Assembly (NCBI GenBank): GCA_026874595.1
Contig: CM049306.1
Coordinates: 30,373,519 to 30,437,518 of the forward strand
Direction of reading: 5' to 3'
DNA length: 64,000 nt
Source of the DNA: Sipunculus nudus
Lineage: Eukaryota > Annelida > Sipuncula > Golfingiida > Sipunculidae
Position 1 is the first letter of the stretch, and each line of letters opens with the position of its first letter. Positions 60,022 to 64,000 of this stretch are shown here, piece after piece. The position numbers and the translations under genes were made by a program. Below the pieces are notes generated by a model that had not been told where the DNA came from, ran no database searches, and worked only from the letters and a program-made list of their open reading frames with translations.

Positions 60022-60656
60022 CACAACCCATTTTTGTTTTTTAAAACTTCATATTACATATATATATATAATTATGTGTAGATAAAGAAGAAGAGTTAAA
60101 CCTTTTAGATAGACTGATTAAACTAACAGGGAAGCCAATGTGGTTTGAAAAAAATTGCAATAATAAACAAGTTTGTTTTGCATCTAAGCTAAGCATCACT
60201 CTTCCTCTTTACCAATATATACATATATATACATTTATGTGTGTGTATGTGAAAATTAATTCATCAAATAAAACAGGAGCTGCCTGGTCAAATTTGCCAA
60301 AGCAGTATCAGTATTTACTACATTTTAAAGAATGTCAAAGTGTCAAACATATACACTGTAAAATGTGAATACATTTTAAAGAATGTCAAAGTGTCAAACA
60401 TATACACTGTAAAATGTGAATGAAAAATGAAAAATCTGTATGTAAAAGTACATATGTCCACAGTCTAATTTAGAATCTGTGTTACTATATAGGTTCGATA
60501 TTTAAGCTAAATTATCAGAAAATATATTATGACATAATTTAATGGAAAAAGAGATGGCACATACTGGAAAGGAGCTGGGTCTATGGGAGATGGAATCAGG
60601 TAGAAAAGAACTGCTGCCATGGTAACCAACAAGCTCCAACCATGTGAAGACTTCAT
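43071..60656 (-). CDS. APMAP: APMAP, strictosidine-synthase-like beta-propeller membrane protein, complete
   Basis: Joined exons: 60656-60565, 59964-59843, 59512-59414, 58932-58792, 51511-51399, 50019-49859, 44623-44422, 43283-43071 (TGA); 380 residues, every junction GT-AG and in phase. Residues 8-22 (WSLLVTMAAVLFYLI) form one membrane segment, predicting a type II protein with a propeller outside the cytosol, followed by SPIDPAPF as in vertebrate APMAP. Family motifs include CGRPKGLK, VADSYKGLLRVN, YFTDSSTKW, GYPDNI and FHDPEGK near the end. Residues equivalent to the metal-binding set of the SMP30/paraoxonase/DFPase fold are kept: E64 (VGPES), N162 (FLNGLD), N220 (LANGIA), D266 (YPDNI). 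One sequon (NTS) lies at 100-102. Vertebrate APMAP is about 416 residues; the difference is mainly a shorter cytosolic tail, only 7 residues here, unless an upstream coding exon exists. Family: arylesterase/lactonase-like activity is reported; the physiological substrate is unsettled. Confidence 0.95.
43369..43702. mobile_element. pogo-type MITE with triplicated left end
   Basis: Left CAATGAAACCTGTCTGAAAG, right CACAGGTTTCAATG; TA flanks at 43367-43368 and 43703-43704. The left-end segment (GGAACCTGTCTGAAAGACCA to AACCATGGATATAGGAAAGG) occurs three times, near 43369, 43458 and 43557. Confidence 0.8.
44422..44623 (-). CDS. APMAP: APMAP exon 7
   Basis: Encodes YYLKGPKAGQREIVNQNLPG then YPDNIRRTGSGTFYVGIGS. 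D266 in PDN is the fourth predicted metal ligand. Phase-0 donor AAG|GTATAA. Confidence 0.95.
44791..46243 (+). mobile_element. family B element B2, full length
   Basis: 5' end TTGTATCCGCCAAAACGAAG then TTTTGCTGGTAC (hairpin). 3' end has the inverted copy TTTTGGCAGATACA, the hairpin GTAGTCGCTTGTCGACTAC and the terminus TATTCTAGTT. The core alternates two 140-150 bp half units, each centred on GGTGGCGCCACC (45099, 45249, 45379, 45525, 45804, 45932, 46080). Confidence 0.88.
46535..49740. mobile_element. Harbinger-type MITE (family G) split by A5
   Basis: Left half 46535-46690, right half about 49600-49740; TAG duplicated at 46532-46534 and 49741-49743. Inner TIR motifs TGATCTCAGGCACCGCC and AAAAGTGCCTGGGAACCAAC. 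Joined halves match the intact copies at 50970 and 62791. Confidence 0.85.
46691..49600 (-). mobile_element. family A element A5 with 335-bp core array
   Basis: Left TGGCCCATGGGCCATGACGC then TCAGCTG; right CTATAGCTCAGATGACTTAC then CAGCTGAGCTAAAAA, with GGACGG repeats at 49511. Eight core units start near 47007, 47340, 47681, 48021, 48361, 48701, 49038 and 49372, each with GAGCCCCATAGCTC and mostly GGTGGYGCCACCAG. A family B-like piece lies at about 46870-46990. Confidence 0.85.
49859..50019 (-). CDS. APMAP: APMAP exon 6
   Basis: Encodes GRVLEYDLHTGQHRVLLDGL, LANGIALSKNEDF and VAEMSVARLTK. The ANG Asn (N220) is a predicted metal ligand. Donor ACAAA|GTAAGC, phase 2. Confidence 0.95.
50020..50969. 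other. APMAP intron sequence, no feature seen
   Basis: AT-rich; an 84-codon plus frame at 50568 has no recognisable domain and no splice context. Confidence 0.5.
50970..51302. mobile_element. Harbinger-type MITE (family G), intact copy
   Basis: TIRs GGCTTAAAAAAAAGGTAGGG with TTCTCAGGCAC, and AAGTGCCTGAGAACCCAACC to TTTTTTTTGGCC; TTA duplicated at 50967-50969 and 51303-51305. 333 bp. Confidence 0.85.
51399..51511 (-). CDS. APMAP: APMAP exon 5
   Basis: Encodes KKFQFLNGLDISSDQKAYF and TDSSTKWTRRDHRYE, matching the YFTDSSSKWQRRDY block. N162 is a predicted metal ligand. The vertebrate N-glycosylation sequon NMS just before this Asn is absent. Confidence 0.95.
51939..52950 (+). mobile_element. 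family B element B3, internally shorter
   Basis: 5' ATTGTATCAGCCAAAACTAA then GTTTTGCGGGTACTATG; 3' GTCTCTTGTCGTCTACCCTT then ATTCTAGTTA. Core palindromes in forms GGTGGTGCCACC, GGTGGCACCACC, GGTGGCGCCACC and GGTGGCGCCCTC. About 1.0 kb against 1.45 kb in B2, by loss of core units. Confidence 0.85.
53121..55018 (+). mobile_element. family A element A6
   Basis: 5' TTTTTAGCTCAGCTGACTAT with hairpin, then GCTATAGTCGTGGTCC and a CCGT microsatellite (53174-53215). 3' CAGCTGAGCACAGTGACCCA then TAGGTCCCTTG. The 5' 650 bp match the inverted 3' part of A2 and A3; the rest is diverged and carries a C run (54017-54043). Confidence 0.8.
55260..56222. mobile_element. long-TIR element E1 with internal 398-bp tandem duplication
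   Basis: Left TAGCCCGATTAAATCGGACT, right GTCCAATTCAATCGGGCTA; TIRs about 90 bp reaching AATATAAGCC. The internal segment 55283-55680 is repeated at 55681-56078 without visible change. No convincing target duplication at this copy. Same family as 61594-62151. Confidence 0.85.
56329..58513 (+). mobile_element. family C hairpin-ended element C1
   Basis: 5' hairpin TATGCCCCCGCCACAAAGTG / GCCGGGGCATA, then a TTCCGTCC-type microsatellite. The core is about 180-bp units (GCAATGCCTGCAGATATTGG CCTGATTTTTGGTGTG) near 56430, 56615, 56800, 56975, 57155, 57275 and, after element I, 58137 and 58317. The 3' end has the inverted arm GGCGGGGGCAT, hairpin TGTGTCGTTCCGACACA and terminus TCTAGTT. It is inserted in a T-rich site of a family G MITE. 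Confidence 0.88.
57451..58130 (+). mobile_element. family I element nested in C1
   Basis: 5' AGCCCTCAGCTCATAGGCTG then ATGGCCTATTG, followed by GTCCGTCTATCCGTCCGTCC; 3' CTGATTATCAGCTTTTGCTA then ATATTCTAGTT. C1 core sequence breaks at GTTTTT|AGCC and resumes AGTT|TCGCAATG, so it entered between two T. One GGTGGCGCAACC lies at 57812. Confidence 0.75.
58514..58769. mobile_element. family G MITE, right half beside C1
   Basis: TTTTATTTTGATATTTAGAA to AAAGTGCCTAAGAACCCAAC matches the second half of the intact copies. The degenerate left half (GCATCAAATTTATACCCCTG) ends at 56328, immediately before C1. Confidence 0.7.
58792..58932 (-). CDS. APMAP: APMAP exon 4
   Basis: Encodes CGRPKGLKVSRAG and LIVADSYKGLLRVN, the second propeller blade. 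The acceptor is TGTTAG|GTCAAATG and the donor ACAG|GTAATG. The following intron is about 7.3 kb and consists mostly of repeats. Confidence 0.95.
59414..59512 (-). CDS. APMAP: APMAP exon 3
   Basis: Encodes GFIYTGTSDGKLWKF (vertebrate VMFTGTADGRVVKL) and the sequon NTS at residues 100-102. Phase 1 at both ends. Confidence 0.93.
59843..59964 (-). CDS. APMAP: APMAP exon 2
   Basis: Encodes NKILQETEKLFEGKLVGPES, collinear with vertebrate LRQAERLFENQLVGPES. The Glu of GPES is a predicted metal ligand. Donor CAAG|GTGAAG; reading on from it only runs into intron. Confidence 0.93.
59985..60020. repeat. TC microsatellite
   Basis: CTCTCT run next to APMAP exon 2 on the intron side. Confidence 0.95.
60319..60420. 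repeat. 51-bp tandem duplication
   Basis: Two adjacent identical copies beginning TACATTTTAAAGAATGTCAA in APMAP intron 1. Confidence 0.95.
60565..60656 (-). CDS. APMAP: APMAP exon 1: membrane anchor
   Basis: Starts MKSSHGWSLLVTMAA and contains the only hydrophobic segment. A CAG acceptor-like site 15 nt upstream of the ATG hints at a 5' non-coding exon; reading upstream in frame meets TGA. Donor CCA|GTATGT. Confidence 0.88.
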
Positions 60657-61593
60657 TTTGATTAAAAACTGAAATAGGTAATACTTATTATTTCATTCAC
60701 AGATATACACATTTAATATGAACAAGAATCCCAACTATGGACAAATGAGGTATCATTAATACAACTGAATGTACATTCACAAATAGATTTACAAAAGACA
60801 TAGACACAAATTAACATGGGATGAGTTGCCAACTCTTTGACCAATCCTTTCTTTATAATCTTGCAAACAATAATCTGCATACTGCTGTGATAGACAAACA
60901 TTAATTCTACTAATTCTAATATTTTCAAACCCTTTGTATTATTTTCAGGTAAAATACAGAACAGATGCAACACATGTTAGTGTACCTCTAGTTGTTTAAA
61001 AACAGCATAGAAAGCCCCCGCATAACAATGGTTTTTAAAGCCTTGAAGTTTTAGCCATGGCCATTTGATTAATCTTAAAATACCAGCTTCTTAATAAATA
61101 GCCATTAGAGATCTCTATATATGGCAAGGCATGATATTCATGCCTACCAAAGTCATAATGACATTTCATGTACAGTTTAATATATATATGTGTGTGTGTG
61201 TGTGTGTCAGTTGGATTTCATGAAGTTTTGACTTCAAGCTGACGGTCGTCTTTAATAGTGTAAATAGTTACTTGCTCAGCAGTCTTAGTTCACTTGATAT
61301 TAATATATATCTAGGGTATTAACGACATCAACGCTGGAGTTGATGACTGAACCTACCGTTGGCTGGCGTTGCATCCCAAGACTTATGCAATAGGTATTAT
61401 ATCAGAGCCTGGAAGGGGTCAAGTTCATTGACCCTGCATTCATTCACTCGCGCACTCGCTGGCCTGCTCACCAAGCGTGGACCACGTGGGTGTGTTTACA
61501 TCTTCATACCGAGACCGGCTCCCCCCCCCCCCCCCCCCCCCCCAAACATGCATCTTAGCGCCCGTGTAGTGGGGCTCAAGTCATGGCTGTCAG
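60657..61593. other. region upstream of APMAP, no gene
   Basis: Possible promoter and 5' UTR side of APMAP. Contains a TG microsatellite (61190-61207) and a C run (about 61519-61543). I see no reliable core promoter. Confidence 0.4.
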
Positions 61594-62151
61594 TAGCCCG
61601 ATTAAATCGGACTCAATATTTTTAGGCCCTGCCATATATTGAGTCCGATAGCCATACAGTGAGAGTTTCTACAATATAAGCCACGGAAGCTTGCATCTTC
61701 TTCTGCAACAGATCCATTGCATCTTCTTTGACTGCCTGTTTACTGCCAAACAACAAGACACAGGATCATACCATTTTAACACCAATAAGCATGGGTTTCA
61801 TGGATTCGATAGCAACTAAAATCAAACTTGGATCATCTTTTTTAAACATTTACTGACCTTTTAACCAGAGGCATGTCAGTGAGATTAGTAGGGACAGAGA
61901 AGAACAGTCGAACAGGCGCACTTGATGACCTCACTGACAGCCTCGCTGACTCGAGTGATTGACAGCAAAAAGTTGTTACATTTTTTTTCAACGGGCCCGG
62001 CTCTGAAGAGTAACCGCTGGCACGGGGTAATAAACACCTGGCTTGGGTGGTGTGTAGTTTGAGGCTTATGTTTTAGGAACTGTCACTGTATAGCCATCGG
62101 ACTCAATATACGGCAGGGCCTAATAATATTGAGTCGGGTTAAATCGGGCTA
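61594..62151. mobile_element. long-TIR element E2 with 9-bp target duplication
   Basis: TAGCCCGATTAAATCGGACT ... GTCGGGTTAAATCGGGCTA; TIRs about 90 bp (GGCCCTGCCATATATTGAGT; AATATAAGCC). GGCTGTCAG occurs at 61585-61593 and 62152-62160. A 9-bp duplication with long TIRs fits Mutator-like (MULE) elements. No transposase. Confidence 0.87.
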
Positions 62152-62790
62152 GGCTGTCAGTCCATCCCTCGCACGGATGCACGTTGCCAAAAGAAAATAA
62201 CTCGCTGAAACTATACACACAGAACTTAATTAACGGTGGTGTTAATGGAAATATATAATTTATTGATATAATTTAAAATGTAACTAAACGCTATGTATTT
62301 CGAATTTCCTGAATGGATAACATATTTATAGGCTGCACGGGATCGTATATATAAAATATAATTTAGTGAAAAGCAATGAGGTGTAAATGAATTATAATTA
62401 TATATACATTGTAATTAAATGAAATAATTTTGACCTAGGAAAACTTTCTAAGATTGAGTTAGAGTATACTATTTGTAAATTCAACAACGAATGCTGAATG
62501 CCTACTGCTGTAACTAGCTGCATGGTAACAACTTGTGGGACAAAAAAAGCCGCGAAACTGTATATGGGGGGCGCCCATGCACGGCAGGCCTTTGTCGGAA
62601 TAAATCTTTTGTTTTCAGACTCTAAGTGATTCAGATTCAAAAATTAAAAAAAAATTGCCATGGTAACAATGAGCTGGTTATAGTCTGAGTCGAATATTAG
62701 CAATACTGGGTGCCTGAGTCAAAAGTGTACACGTTCCAGGATCGGTAGGCCCTACCTACAACATTCAAGTAAACAAAATATGATCAATTA

Positions 62791-63092
62791 GTCCAAAAAA
62801 GGTATGGTTATCAGGCACTTTACTCAGAAATCAGTGCGGGCGGGCGGTTTTATTTTATTACCTTTTTTTGTATGTTTCGATAAAAATGTCATATGATCAA
62901 GGGAAAAGTATAATAATATTTTTTTTTTCTAAACAGGTAAAAGCTCTACATTACAAAGGAAAACTTATCAAAATTATTTTATCTTCTTGAAAGATGAAAA
63001 TCAAAATAAAATGTTTTTATGCGGGGGTTTAAATTGATGCGGGCGGTGCCTGAGAACCATACCTTATTTTTATTTATTTTTTTTTTTTTGCC
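62791..63092. mobile_element. Harbinger-type MITE (family G), intact copy
   Basis: GTCCAAAAAAGGTATGGTTA ... GTGCCTGAGAACCATACCTT then a T-rich stretch ending in TTTTGCC; TTA duplicated at 62788-62790 and 63093-63095. 302 bp. Confidence 0.85.
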
Positions 63093-63560
63093 TTATAGTA
63101 AAATTAAAAAAGAACGTTATATGACATTATATTTTGTGGGGGTCTGTTTGGTATCATGGCTTTATATATAGGACAGACAACGATTACAGGCTTAATATAA
63201 AAAATAACTGCAGTAATGAACAGGGATCTACACGTATATATAGAAATATTTTTTATTGACGGGCCAATGACGGCGGTCACACATGTCACGGAACTCCTCT
63301 GGGCCATAGTCCATCTCAGGACCATTGTGTCCTATGCTAGCCTGATGGACGTGTCTGTCTATCAAGTCTAGCATAGGACACAAGGGTCAAGAGATGGACT
63401 ACTGTAGCCACATCTCAGATAAGCACGTTGTTGTCGTTATAATGTCGGGAATGATGTAAAGTGTGTGTCAAAGAAGGGGGGGCGTCATTTTTTTTCTTTA
63501 TTTCTTCATAGATCAAGAGATAAATCAAATTAACTTTCGAAGTGATAGTTCGATCAAATT

Positions 63561-64000
63561 AATTGTTTCCGCCAAAACAGAGTTTTGCGGATACTATGTT
63601 TTCACGTGGGTTCCACCGCCGCGTACGTTTCCGGAGAACTCCTCTGTGTCCCTTAATTGGACCAATCTTTCGAAAGACCAGCATATTTATTCGCTCACCT
63701 ATCAGGTTATGCGTAACAAAGACTGGTGGTGCCACCTGCAATCCTTTTTGTGCAGTATGAATTTGAGTGTCTTAGTGATAACAGCCCATATCTCAAGAGT
63801 GGTTTAAAGTATTGAGCTGAAATTGTGCATGTCAATAGCTCTTGGATTTTTCAATCTCGTACTTGAGACTAGTGGCGCCACCTACACTGATTTTTGCGTG
63901 GCGTCCATCCGTGAGATTGCTTTGGGTGAAAATTGCTCATATCTCAGGAGTGGTTCAATGAACTGGTCTTTTTTATTATTCATTGACCATTAATGTACAA
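63561..64000 (+). mobile_element. family B element B4, 5' part, runs off window
   Basis: AATTGTTTCCGCCAAAACAG then AGTTTTGCGGATACTATG forms the 5' hairpin (CCGC-CAAAAC / GTTTTG-CGG). The core follows with GGTGGTGCCACCTG (63725) and GTGGCGCCACCT (63872). The 3' end is beyond 64000. Confidence 0.8.

Overview
The window is AT-rich animal nuclear DNA with GT-AG introns, many short exons and dense transposable-element debris. Two protein genes are clear, both on the minus strand. The repeats (hairpin-ended elements with internal tandem arrays and CCGT microsatellites, TA-flanked pogo-type elements, tRNA-derived SINEs, LINE fragments) most resemble what is known from bivalve molluscs. I think a bivalve is likely, but the species cannot be named from this sequence. 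Layout from the left: positions 1-10,500 are repeats. They include a nested hairpin-ended element with arrays of AGGTCA half-sites, a perfect 1,320-bp tandem duplication, and a 5-kb inverted arrangement of AGGTCA repeats around TA microsatellites. From 32,175 down to 10,562 lies FBH1 (F-box DNA helicase 1). Fifteen coding exons (911 codons) are joined here; the last helicase motifs must lie beyond the left edge. Its first intron holds a decayed pogo/Tigger transposon and a minisatellite interrupted by one element that is itself interrupted by another. From 32 to 43 kb there is intergenic DNA: a SINE with tRNA-like ends in opposite orientation, decayed coding traces, an orphan exon-like segment, and a 4.6-kb element carrying a LINE fragment. 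From 60,656 down to 43,071 lies APMAP (adipocyte plasma membrane-associated protein, a strictosidine-synthase-like beta-propeller). It is complete in 8 coding exons (380 residues), with introns packed with elements. The right end (60.7-64 kb) has a long-TIR element with a 9-bp target duplication, a Harbinger-type MITE and the start of another hairpin-ended element. FBH1 acts in the nucleus (SCF ubiquitin ligase and RAD51-removing helicase) and APMAP in membranes, so no functional link between them is implied. The most interesting result is structural. At least five repeat families with unrelated internal sequence (called A, B, C, H and I here) share one plan: a 5' terminal hairpin; a short inverted copy of its first arm just inside the 3' end (clear in A, B, C and H, weak in I); a 3' hairpin; a short tail, TCTAGTT in three families; in A, C and I a CCGT/ACGG microsatellite next to the 5' hairpin; and in most families a core tandem array. 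Interrupted host repeats show several of them inserted in T- or A-rich sites without visible target duplication. This fits non-autonomous Helentron/Helitron2-like elements, related to the bivalve 'pearl' type.
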